Assembly (NCBI GenBank): GCA_022648295.1
Contig: JALCME010000012.1
Location: 62,001-126,000 of the forward strand
Length of the DNA: 64,000 nt
Direction: 5' to 3'
Source: Bacteroides sp.
Lineage (GTDB): Bacteria; Bacteroidota; Bacteroidia; Bacteroidales; Bacteroidaceae
Positions 27,232 to 35,037 of this stretch are shown here, one piece after another (positions within the stretch are counted from its first letter, which is position 1; each line of letters opens with the position of its first letter). A program made the position numbers and the translations under genes. Below the pieces are notes generated by a model. It was not told the DNA's origin. It saw only the letters and a list, made by a program, of their open reading frames with translations, and did no database searches.

Positions 27232-29646
27232 TTAATAAATAAAATCTTGTGACTTTACATATATTTTAGACTCTTTGATCTGTCCAGGAACTTCCTTTTC
27301 CATGCGTGGCAAAATGCGAAATCCGGTAAGGGTGTATTCTTTGCCGAGGTCTATGACGAGTTGATGCGGGTATGCGGTGTTGTCTACGGTTTGCCAATAA
27401 GTGGATTCCTGCCGGTCGTAGATTTTATCTGCCGTATGGTTACCACTGCGTGTTTCTTCACTATCGGCATACCTGATGCTCCATTTCTCACGACTGACAG
27501 GGTTACCGTCTATTCCCAGTACATCTATCTCTGCAATAGCAGCTATGTTTGTTTCATCAAAAGGGGAATTAGCTTCCAAACAGAAAAAGCGACCTTTTAC
27601 AGCTGTGTTGAATTTAATGTCCTGCCATCCATTACCTTTAGTGAATGTTCCTGTCCAAACCGGCTGTTCATTATTCAGTTTTAGGATTTGCCCTTCTTTT
27701 CGATGAGTTTCTGGTGCTTTTTCGCGAAGCATGTCGAGTATAGGCTTTTTAAGTCCGGTTATTTCTGCTTTTTGAGGGCCTAAGAGATCGAGTACAATGA
27801 TTTCGTTTTTTCCTTTTTTGAGCCAGCATCCCGGCATGTACAGTGTTTGCTGGGGGCCAATTTCCCAAAAACGTCCCATGGCATGCCCATTGACCCATAC
27901 CATCCCTTTTCCCCATGTCCGCATATCGAGGAAGGTATCACCAACTTTAGCTAAAGTAAATGTGGCGCGGTAGTAGGCAGGCTGCGTTTGCTCTGTTTTT
28001 CCGCCTATTATTTTATGGTTTTCAGCTTTTCTTGTGTCGATATAATGCTTGTTTTCCGTGAAGGAATAGTCGGTAGGAAAATTGTATACTTCCCAGTTCT
28101 TTAGATTTAAGGTTTTGTTTTCCTGAATGATCTCCACTTTCTCAGTAATGCCTTTACAGTCATGGATTGATTTGTCGAAATTCACGCGCCCCATTGCTTC
28201 TATCAATAGGTCAAGCTGTGTTCCTGCTTTCAGACCGGATAGAGGTAATGTATATTCACCATGGCGCCGGTCTAAACGACCCAGTAATTTACCATTGGCA
28301 TAAACTTGTGCCCAATCGTGTACTTCGGTAATTTTTAGCGTACCTTTTTGGATCGTTTCCGGTAGTTTGGTACGGTATAAGATACTTCCCCAGCCTTGGT
28401 TGAATTGTTCCATTGGTTGAATGTCCTGTGAAGACTTCTTTTCCGGTAAGTTATTGAATAGCGGAGCTACCTGATTGAAATGGATGGTAGGAATCTCAAT
28501 AACAGGATATTGAGCTGGAACATCCGGTAGTTTTTCTCCTTTGGGAAGATAAGATGCTAAAAGATTACGTAGTTTCCAGTATTTATCGGTGGTCCAGCCA
28601 GCTTCGCTGATGGGAGCGTCGTAATCATATGAGCTGCACATACAGGAATAAGCCGGATTATTGGCGCCTCCCCAATGACCAAAGGTGGTTCCTCCGTGCG
28701 TCATATAAAGACTGAATGAAATGTTCCGGTCCAGCATATCACGAATGCCGTTTACCATAGCGGTGGCGTCACGTGTTTCGTGTTTACGTCCCCAGTGGTC
28801 GAACCATCCACTCCAGAACTCACTGCACATGAGTGGGGAGTCGGGGCGTACTTCTTTTAGTTTTTTGAATTGATTGTCAATATTGGCGCCTGTTCCGAAA
28901 TTAACTGTCCATAGAAGGTCCGGGAGGGCATTGTTTAGAAAGTTACTACTCCAGTCGCACTGAAAGAGAGGGACATCTGTAAAACCGGCTCCTTTCACTA
29001 TATCGCGTATGGCCGATACGTAAGGTTTATCAGTGCCATAAGAGCCGTATTCATTCTCTACTTGGACCATGATAATGTTTCCTCCCCGGGTGATTTGTAA
29101 TCCGGCAAGTTGTTCTCCGACTTTATTCATGAATATTTTTACCCGTTTCATATAATAAGGATCAAGGGTACGGAGTGCAATGTCTTTCTTTTTTAGTAAC
29201 CACCAGGGAAGTCCGCCCATTTCCCACTCTGCACATACATAAGGGCCGGGACGAACGATGACGTACATGCCATGCTTTTGGGCTAACCGGCAAAACTTTG
29301 CAATATCTTTGTTTCCTGTGAAATCAAATTCGCCTGGTTGTTGTTCATGCAAATTCCAAAAGATATAGATACAGATGGTATTCATGCCCAATGCCTTACA
29401 CATCTCAATGCGTTGTTCCCAATAAGGTTCCGGGATACGGGGATAGTGTATTTCTGCGGCTTTAATCACAATGGGCTTTCCATTCAACAGGAAGGTGTTT
29501 TTGCCGATACTAAAGTTTTCTTGTCCTTTTTGTGTTGCTTCCTGTGTTGCAGTTAGAGGTGCTGCTACTGTCTGTGCATTAGATAAACTTGTTCCGAGTG
29601 AGCTTATAGTCGTGAATATTAAACTCAGGAAAATGGTCTTCATCAT
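27232..29646 (-). CDS. GH35 beta-galactosidase with C-terminal discoidin-like domain
   Basis: Exo-beta-galactosidase predicted to trim galactose from side chains or oligosaccharides. I choose the start at 29646 (804 aa, MMKTIFLSLIF signal peptide) because a -7 element at 29674-29681 covers the longer start at 29676. The GH35 TIM barrel shows EIHYPRIPEPYW, VRPGPYVCAEWEMGGLPWW, acid/base Glu199 in VENEYGSYG, and nucleophile Glu276 in MCSEFWSGWFDHWG. Galactose-binding-like beta-sandwich domains follow, and the last ~130 residues look like an F5/8 type C domain. It runs against the GH105 operon but fits the same galactan substrate. Confidence 0.9.
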   Translation of the reverse strand: MMKTIFLSLIFTTISSLGTSLSNAQTVAAPLTATQEATQKGQENFSIGKNTFLLNGKPIVIKAAEIHYPRIPEPYWEQRIEMCKALGMNTICIYIFWNLHEQQPGEFDFTGNKDIAKFCRLAQKHGMYVIVRPGPYVCAEWEMGGLPWWLLKKKDIALRTLDPYYMKRVKIFMNKVGEQLAGLQITRGGNIIMVQVENEYGSYGTDKPYVSAIRDIVKGAGFTDVPLFQCDWSSNFLNNALPDLLWTVNFGTGANIDNQFKKLKEVRPDSPLMCSEFWSGWFDHWGRKHETRDATAMVNGIRDMLDRNISFSLYMTHGGTTFGHWGGANNPAYSCMCSSYDYDAPISEAGWTTDKYWKLRNLLASYLPKGEKLPDVPAQYPVIEIPTIHFNQVAPLFNNLPEKKSSQDIQPMEQFNQGWGSILYRTKLPETIQKGTLKITEVHDWAQVYANGKLLGRLDRRHGEYTLPLSGLKAGTQLDLLIEAMGRVNFDKSIHDCKGITEKVEIIQENKTLNLKNWEVYNFPTDYSFTENKHYIDTRKAENHKIIGGKTEQTQPAYYRATFTLAKVGDTFLDMRTWGKGMVWVNGHAMGRFWEIGPQQTLYMPGCWLKKGKNEIIVLDLLGPQKAEITGLKKPILDMLREKAPETHRKEGQILKLNNEQPVWTGTFTKGNGWQDIKFNTAVKGRFFCLEANSPFDETNIAAIAEIDVLGIDGNPVSREKWSIRYADSEETRSGNHTADKIYDRQESTYWQTVDNTAYPHQLVIDLGKEYTLTGFRILPRMEKEVPGQIKESKIYVKSQDFIY

Positions 29647-29673
29647 TTTACGGGCTTTATTGGTTTTTATTGG

Positions 29674-29681
29674 CAAAGATA
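29674..29681 (-). promoter_or_regulatory. -7 element of the GH35 gene
   Basis: On the minus strand TATCTTTG matches TAnnTTTG. Transcription would start near 29667, which decides against a start codon at 29676. Confidence 0.5.
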
Positions 29682-29741
29682 AATAATATTAAATCTAATG
29701 ACCTCTGTATATAATTCATTTTAGGGGACTATTTAGTTCAG

Positions 29742-29771
29742 TTTGTATACTGATAATAATTTATATCTTTG
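29742..29771 (+). promoter_or_regulatory. Promoter of the YhcH-like gene
   Basis: TTTG (29742-29745), an 18-bp spacer and TATCTTTG (29764-29771) match the Bacteroides housekeeping consensus well. The leader is about 25 nt. Confidence 0.65.
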
Positions 29772-29804
29772 TGCTTGCTAATTAATATATAAAGGAATAC
29801 TAAG

Positions 29805-30425
29805 ATGAAATACATTCAATGCTTATTGATGACGGCATGTTTATCAGTTGTTTGTTTGTCACTCCCTGCTCAAAATTGCAAGGGGACAAAAGAAGGCTCT
29901 TTAAAAAAATGGGTAAATTCGAAGGTCTGGAGCGAAGGTTTAAAAGCTAAGCCTCATGTATCTACTAATCTTACAGAATTCAGGGCGCAGTACAATGCTA
30001 ATCCTGAACAATGGAAAGCAGCTTTTAAGTGGTTGGCTTCGCATGATTTAACGACTGTTGCTGCTGGACGTCATCCTATCGAAGGTACTTCACTTGTTGT
30101 TTCTGTGGAGGATAGCTCTAATGATCCGCTGGAGAAGAGAGGGTCGGAGTCACACCGGAAGCATATCGACTTACAATATGTGGTGAAGGGGACTGAACGT
30201 TTCGGACTATTGGATCATGCTTCATCAAAGCCTAATTGTGAGTATAATGAAAAGAAAGATGTGATTCACTATGATTATGATCCTTCGAAGACAAAGTTTA
30301 TCGACTCTGTTCCAGGACGTTTCTTTTTGTTTTTCCCCTCCGATTGGCACATTGCTAAGATTGCTACTGATAAAAAAGATCAAAGCATTAGGGTTATTGT
30401 GATAAAGTTGGATTACGTACAATAA
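29805..30425 (+). CDS. Secreted YhcH/YjgK/YiaL (DUF386) family protein
   Basis: Cupin-fold protein of 206 aa. The DUF386 core spans about residues 60-206: ESHRKHIDLQYVVKGTERFG supplies the metal-binding Glu/His set and FFLFFPSDWHIAKIA the later His. Family members are linked to sugar handling (YiaL, the EbgC subunit of E. coli beta-galactosidase) and are thought to act on free sugars, perhaps as mutarotase or isomerase. Here an N-terminal signal peptide (to about residue 22, LPAQ) predicts export, unlike the short cytoplasmic enterobacterial members. It is divergent from the GH35 gene and ends in a terminator. The precise activity is unknown. Confidence 0.8.
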   Translation: MKYIQCLLMTACLSVVCLSLPAQNCKGTKEGSLKKWVNSKVWSEGLKAKPHVSTNLTEFRAQYNANPEQWKAAFKWLASHDLTTVAAGRHPIEGTSLVVSVEDSSNDPLEKRGSESHRKHIDLQYVVKGTERFGLLDHASSKPNCEYNEKKDVIHYDYDPSKTKFIDSVPGRFFLFFPSDWHIAKIATDKKDQSIRVIVIKLDYVQ

Positions 30426-30460
30426 GGCTCTGAATGCTGTCTGAATGCGTGACTGTGCAT

Positions 30461-30509
30461 AAAATAAGCTCTTTACTATTATAGCAATTAGCAAAGAGCT
30501 TATTTTTTT
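30461..30509 (+). terminator. Terminator of the YhcH-like gene
   Basis: The 14-bp stem AAAATAAGCTCTTT (30461-30474) pairs with AAAGAGCTTATTTT (30493-30506), loop 18 nt, followed by further T residues. Confidence 0.85.
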
Positions 30510-30577
30510 ATGGTAAGGGCCATTTAATTTATGGCAAGAGCCTAATGAATTAATGTAAGAGCGAAAAACAGAATATC
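30491..30577. repeat. Degenerate tandem array of 21-22 bp overlapping a terminator arm
   Basis: Units begin GCAAAGAGCTTA (30491), GTAAGGGCCATT (30513), GCAAGAGCCTAA (30534) and TAAGAGCG (30556). The first three end in ATG preceded by an A/T-rich run. Spacing is 22, 21 and 22 bp. The first unit contains the 3' arm of the terminator at 30461-30509. Confidence 0.6.
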
Positions 30578-30616
30578 TTTAAAATAACTTTAGGGAATTG
30601 GGGTTGTCATTTTATT

Positions 30617-32404
30617 TTAGATATTAGGAGTCTTGTTTCTCTGTTGGACCTGTTCCATTACTCTTAAGAAGTTTCCTCCCCATATTTTTGCAATATCTTT
30701 TTCTGTGTATCCGTGCTCTAAAAGTCGGGTGGTGATATTGATAAAATCACTGTCACTGTTACAACCTTTTACCCCTCCTCCACCATCGAAGTCAGAGCCT
30801 ATGCCTACGTGGTCTATTCCCGCAACTTTGATCATGTGCAATAAATGGTTCATGAAGTCATTGATGGTTGCGCTTTTATAATCAGCTCTTAGATATTCGT
30901 CTACAAGACATGCTTGTGCTACTCCTCCATTTGTAGCAAGAGCGCGCAATTGCTTGTCTGTCAGGTTTCGATTGTGTGTATAAATGCTGCTCGAAGAAGA
31001 ATGGGATGCAATAACGGGAACTTTAGATAATTTGATTACATCATAAAAGGTACTTTCTGCTGCATGTGACAGGTCTATAATCATTCCTAAACGATTCATT
31101 TCTTTTATCACCTTTCGCCCGTATGGACTTAATCCGCCCCAACGTGCAATAGAATCTGAAGAGCTGTCACAAATATCATTGTTGCGGGTGTGGCACAATG
31201 TGATGTAGGTGACTCCTTCTTCTTTATAACGCCCTATGTTTTTGAGGTCTTTTCCTATGCCATAGCCATTTTCTATACCGATGTAGAAAGCTTTTTTCCC
31301 TTCCGCTTTAATACGTGGAAGGTCATCGGCTGTGCGTGCTAACGTGCATTTATCTTTGTTTAATTCGATTTGCTGATGTACTTTTTGTATGAGTTCATGG
31401 ATGCGTGCTATGGCTTTCTGAGTGTTTTCATCATCACATTTGTTCTGTCTCACCCAGCATGCCAGATATTGTGCATCCAGATGTCCTTCCTCCATTTTGG
31501 GTATGCAAACTTGACTTTTTTCACGCGAGCTTATATTATAGCTATCATTAAATCTGAGGGGAGCATCTGTATGTGTATCAATGGAGAGCATGTGAGAGTG
31601 AATGATTTTCGCCTGTTGGAATGTTGCGGCTTTACTGACAAGAAAACGGAATATCCTTAACTCAATAGTGTCACCAGCTACGGTTAATGCTTCCGGATGA
31701 AATTGAACGCCCCATATCGGATACCCGTAACTGTTTTCAATCGCTTCGGGTATGCTATCCGTACTCCATGCCGTAACTTTGAATCCGGGTGCTACCTGCT
31801 TTACTGCTTGGTGGTGATGACTATTTGTATTCAGCTGGACGCAGCCGGTTATCTTTGCTAGTGTAGAACCAGGTAATATGTTAACAATGTGGGTTGTTAC
31901 GCTACTTGGTTCTTTTTGCTGGTGTTGTATTGCCGAACCCGGGTGCTGTGCCGGTATGTCCTGATAGAGAGAACCACCGAATGCTACATTAATCAGCTGC
32001 TCTCCACGGCAGATGCCTAACATTGGGATGTTCCGGCGGGCGGCGAAGCGAATGAGCGACATATCATATACATCACGTAATGAATCTATTTCTCCTATTT
32101 CGGGAATGGGGCCTTCGTGGTAGTAGGAAGGGGCAATATCTTCCCCTCCTGTAAGGATGATTCCGTCAAGTTTATTTAAAATATTGGCTAATGCCGTACT
32201 GTCTGTGGTTACAGGTATCAGTAGCGGTATGCCACCAGCTTGGATAACAGATTCCGTGTAGGTTCTCCGGACGGAAGAACTATTATTAGAATGTGAACAT
32301 GAAATACCTATGATGGGATTTCCTTTAATTTTGAAGGTATTTGCTTGTGCTTGGCTGAAAAGAAGACATGCCAGTAAAAAGCAGAATAATAGTTGCTTTT
32401 TCAT
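30617..32404 (-). CDS. Secreted C26-type glutamine amidotransferase/peptidase fused to M19 membrane-type dipeptidase
   Basis: Two enzymes in one 595-aa secreted chain (signal peptide ends AQAN). Residues about 27-258 are a class I amidotransferase fold of the PuuD/peptidase C26 type, with nucleophile Cys132 in LGICRGEQ and His236/Glu238 in VQFHPEA; this family cuts gamma-glutamyl bonds. Residues about 270-590 are a zinc M19 (renal-type) dipeptidase: IDTHTD at 275-280, IDLSHAAE, ASHSSS and VGIGSDFDG. Together they could cut gamma-glutamyl peptides stepwise in the periplasm, for example glutathione breakdown products or cell-wall peptides. No clear promoter; TAACTTTA at 32436-32443 on the minus strand is a one-base variant of the -7 box. 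Confidence 0.88.
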   Translation of the reverse strand: MKKQLLFCFLLACLLFSQAQANTFKIKGNPIIGISCSHSNNSSSVRRTYTESVIQAGGIPLLIPVTTDSTALANILNKLDGIILTGGEDIAPSYYHEGPIPEIGEIDSLRDVYDMSLIRFAARRNIPMLGICRGEQLINVAFGGSLYQDIPAQHPGSAIQHQQKEPSSVTTHIVNILPGSTLAKITGCVQLNTNSHHHQAVKQVAPGFKVTAWSTDSIPEAIENSYGYPIWGVQFHPEALTVAGDTIELRIFRFLVSKAATFQQAKIIHSHMLSIDTHTDAPLRFNDSYNISSREKSQVCIPKMEEGHLDAQYLACWVRQNKCDDENTQKAIARIHELIQKVHQQIELNKDKCTLARTADDLPRIKAEGKKAFYIGIENGYGIGKDLKNIGRYKEEGVTYITLCHTRNNDICDSSSDSIARWGGLSPYGRKVIKEMNRLGMIIDLSHAAESTFYDVIKLSKVPVIASHSSSSSIYTHNRNLTDKQLRALATNGGVAQACLVDEYLRADYKSATINDFMNHLLHMIKVAGIDHVGIGSDFDGGGGVKGCNSDSDFINITTRLLEHGYTEKDIAKIWGGNFLRVMEQVQQRNKTPNI

Positions 32405-32468
32405 ATTGTATTTAGTGGTTATAAATTAACGTTGGTAAAGTTAAGGATTTCTTTTTGTTATTCATGAT

Positions 32469-32495
32469 GTGTTACACAACATTGTTTAGTAACAC
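32469..32495. repeat. Inverted repeat upstream of the EF-G-like gene
   Basis: GTGTTAC and GTAACAC are separated by 13 nt, in the divergent region between the dipeptidase and the EF-G-like gene. It is a candidate site for a dimeric regulator, for example a CRP-like protein. Confidence 0.4.
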
Positions 32496-32528
32496 CGTAT
32501 ATTTATTGTTTTTATTTTTATAAATTTA

Positions 32529-32574
32529 TAATTTGCGCCTCACTTAAATTAAATAGGTATGTAAGAGACATACT
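32529..32574 (+). promoter_or_regulatory. Possible promoter and leader hairpin of the EF-G-like gene
   Basis: TATAATTTG (from 32527-32535) is the -7 element with one extra base. The leader holds a 6-bp hairpin, GTATGT and ACATAC with a 5-nt loop (32557-32573). Confidence 0.3.
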
Positions 32575-32603
32575 GGGTTACTTACTTTTAAATCTTATAT
32601 ATT

Positions 32604-34760
32604 ATGAAAGTATATCAGACAAGTGAAATTAAGAACATTGCCCTCCTTGGTAATGATGGCTCGGGTAAAACCACTCTCACTGAAGCGCTGCTCTTTGAGA
32701 GTGGGGTTATAAAACGTCGTGGCAGAATTACTGCCAAAAATACGGTCAGCGATTATTTTCCGGTGGAGCAGGAATATGGCTATTCAGTGTTTTCCACCGT
32801 TTTTCATGTGGAGTGGAATGGTAAGAAATTGAATATTATAGACTGTCCGGGAAGTGATGATTTTGTAGGAGCTGCCATTACAGCTCTAAATGTGACGGAT
32901 ACAGCAATTCTCTTACTTAACGGGCAATATGGACCTGAAGTGGGTACACAGAATCATTTTCGTTACACGGAGAAATTGGGAAAACCGGTGATTTTCCTGA
33001 TTAATCAGCTTGACAGTGAGAAGTGTGATTATGATATGGTTGTAGAGCAGTTGAAGTCCATTTACGGATCAAAAATTGTTCCTGTTCAATATCCTTTGGC
33101 TACGGGGCCGAATTTTGATTCATTGATTGATGTGCTTGTCATGAAGAAATATACGTGGAAATCGGAGGGAGGTAACCCAACAATTGAAGATATACCCGCA
33201 GAAGAAATAGACAAAGCTACTGAAATGCATAAAGTTCTGGTTGAGGCGGCTGCCGAACATGATGAGGGATTGATGGAAAAGTTCTTTGAACAAGACTCCT
33301 TATCAGAAGACGAAATGCGTGAAGGCATCCGTAAAGGATTGGCATCACGTGGTATGTTTCCGGTATTCTGTGTTTGTGCAGGTAAAGACATGGGAGTAGG
33401 GCGTTTAATGGAATTTTTGGGTAATGTGGTTCCTTTTGTAAATGAAATGCCACCTGTGCATAATACTCGTGGAGAGGTGGTGGACCCTGGTGCTGATAGC
33501 CCTTGTTCTCTCTATTTCTTTAAGACGGCTGTGGAACCGCATATTGGTGATGTACAGTATTTCAAAGTAATGAGTGGTAAAGTGCATGAAGGGGATGATT
33601 TTACGAATGCAGACCGTGGATCGAAAGAACGGATAGCTCAACTCTATGTCGGGGCCGGGGCTAATCGGATAAAAGTGGAAGAAATGGTTGCCGGAGATAT
33701 TGGATGTACCGTTAAGTTGAAAGACGTGCATACCGGTAACACGCTGAATGCTAAAGGCGCTGAAAACCGCTTTAATTTTATCACTTATCCTAATTTTAAA
33801 TATTCACGGGCTATTAAACCTGTAAATGAGGCTGATACAGAGAAGATGATGGCTATACTTAATCGTATGCGTGAAGAAGACCCTACTTGGGCTATTGAGC
33901 AGTCCAAGGAGTTGCGACAGACTATTGTCCATGGGCAGGGAGAGTTTCACTTGCGTACTTTGAAATGGAGGCTTGAAAACAATGAAAAGCTACAAATAAA
34001 ATTTGAAGAGCCCAGGATACCTTATCGTGAAACTATCACGAAAGCTGCACGAGCGGATTATCGCCATAAAAAACAGTCGGGTGGTGCGGGGCAATTTGGT
34101 GAAGTTCATCTCATTATTGAACCATATTATGAAGGTATGCCTGCTCCTGATGTGTACAAATTCGGTGGTCAGGAATATAAGATAAATGTAAAAGGGACGG
34201 AAGAAATATCATTGGAGTGGGGTGGAAAACTGGTTTTTGTGAACAGTATTGTAGGTGGCACCATTGATGCCCGTTTTATGCCGGCTATATTGAAAGGGGT
34301 GATGTCCCGTATGGAACAAGGGCCGCTAACCGGATCGTATGCACGCGATGTACGTGTGATTGTATATGATGGCAAAATGCACCCTGTAGATTCTAACGAA
34401 ATATCTTTCATGCTTGCAGGACGCCATGCATTCAGTGAGGCTTTTAAGAATGCCGGACCGAAGATTTTGGAACCTATTTATGATGTGGAGGTTTTTGTTC
34501 CTTCCGATAAGATGGGTGATGTGATGGGTGATCTGCAAGGAAGGCGTGCCATGATTATGGGAATGACCAGTGAAGCCGGTTATGAAAAATTGGTTGCGAA
34601 AGTTCCTTTGAAAGAAATGTCTTCTTATTCTACGGCTTTAAGTTCTTTAACGGGTGGACGTGCCTCTTTCATCATGAAATTTGCGAGTTATGAACTTGTT
34701 CCTGGTGATGTACAAGATAAGTTGGTTAAGGATTTCGAGTCGAAACAAGTAGAAGAATAA
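32604..34760 (+). CDS. fusA2: EF-G paralogue (EF-G2 type) with altered GTPase motifs
   Basis: Translation elongation factor G-like protein of 718 aa with all EF-G domains; domain IV is intact (YRETITKAARADYRHKKQ). The G domain departs from active EF-G: the P-loop is GNDGSGKTT, the switch I RGITI motif is replaced around VEQEYGYSVF, and the G3 motif is DCPGSDDF, with Ser84 where active EF-G has the catalytic His (DTPGH). G4 is NQLD rather than NKMD. This fits the EF-G2 of Bacteroides thetaiotaomicron, reported to translocate without GTP hydrolysis, to be needed in the gut and to be under the carbon-starvation regulator Cur. A terminator follows. The alternative is a ribosome-protection protein, which is less likely. 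Confidence 0.88.
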   Translation: MKVYQTSEIKNIALLGNDGSGKTTLTEALLFESGVIKRRGRITAKNTVSDYFPVEQEYGYSVFSTVFHVEWNGKKLNIIDCPGSDDFVGAAITALNVTDTAILLLNGQYGPEVGTQNHFRYTEKLGKPVIFLINQLDSEKCDYDMVVEQLKSIYGSKIVPVQYPLATGPNFDSLIDVLVMKKYTWKSEGGNPTIEDIPAEEIDKATEMHKVLVEAAAEHDEGLMEKFFEQDSLSEDEMREGIRKGLASRGMFPVFCVCAGKDMGVGRLMEFLGNVVPFVNEMPPVHNTRGEVVDPGADSPCSLYFFKTAVEPHIGDVQYFKVMSGKVHEGDDFTNADRGSKERIAQLYVGAGANRIKVEEMVAGDIGCTVKLKDVHTGNTLNAKGAENRFNFITYPNFKYSRAIKPVNEADTEKMMAILNRMREEDPTWAIEQSKELRQTIVHGQGEFHLRTLKWRLENNEKLQIKFEEPRIPYRETITKAARADYRHKKQSGGAGQFGEVHLIIEPYYEGMPAPDVYKFGGQEYKINVKGTEEISLEWGGKLVFVNSIVGGTIDARFMPAILKGVMSRMEQGPLTGSYARDVRVIVYDGKMHPVDSNEISFMLAGRHAFSEAFKNAGPKILEPIYDVEVFVPSDKMGDVMGDLQGRRAMIMGMTSEAGYEKLVAKVPLKEMSSYSTALSSLTGGRASFIMKFASYELVPGDVQDKLVKDFESKQVEE

Positions 34761-34795
34761 ATATATTAATTAGACGTTTGTTTTATAAATTGTTA

Positions 34796-34837
34796 AAGCC
34801 ATTGTTCTTTTAGGCAGAAGAATAATGGCTTTTTTTA
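34796..34837 (+). terminator. Terminator of the EF-G-like gene
   Basis: A 15-bp stem with one wobble (34796-34810 with 34819-34833), 8-nt loop, followed by TTTT. Confidence 0.85.
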
Positions 34838-34891
34838 TTAACAATGATTAATAAAATAAAGGAATATAAATGTAAATACTTAATTTTTTAT

Positions 34892-34899
34892 TAATTTTG
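34892..34899 (+). promoter_or_regulatory. Candidate -7 element of rprX/rprY
   Basis: TAATTTTG matches TAnnTTTG and leaves a leader of about 130 nt. A second identical octamer at 35025-35032 abuts the start codon and is less likely to be used. Confidence 0.4.
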
Positions 34900-35037
34900 C
34901 AAACGGAAGGTGCTCCTAATTGTTATATTAATCATAATATACTCTAAATTTTATCTTTCAGTTAATTTACAAGAACATGTGGTTAAATCAGGTTAAGAGG
35001 TTATGAATGTTAATTAGGGAGTGTTAATTTTGTGAGT

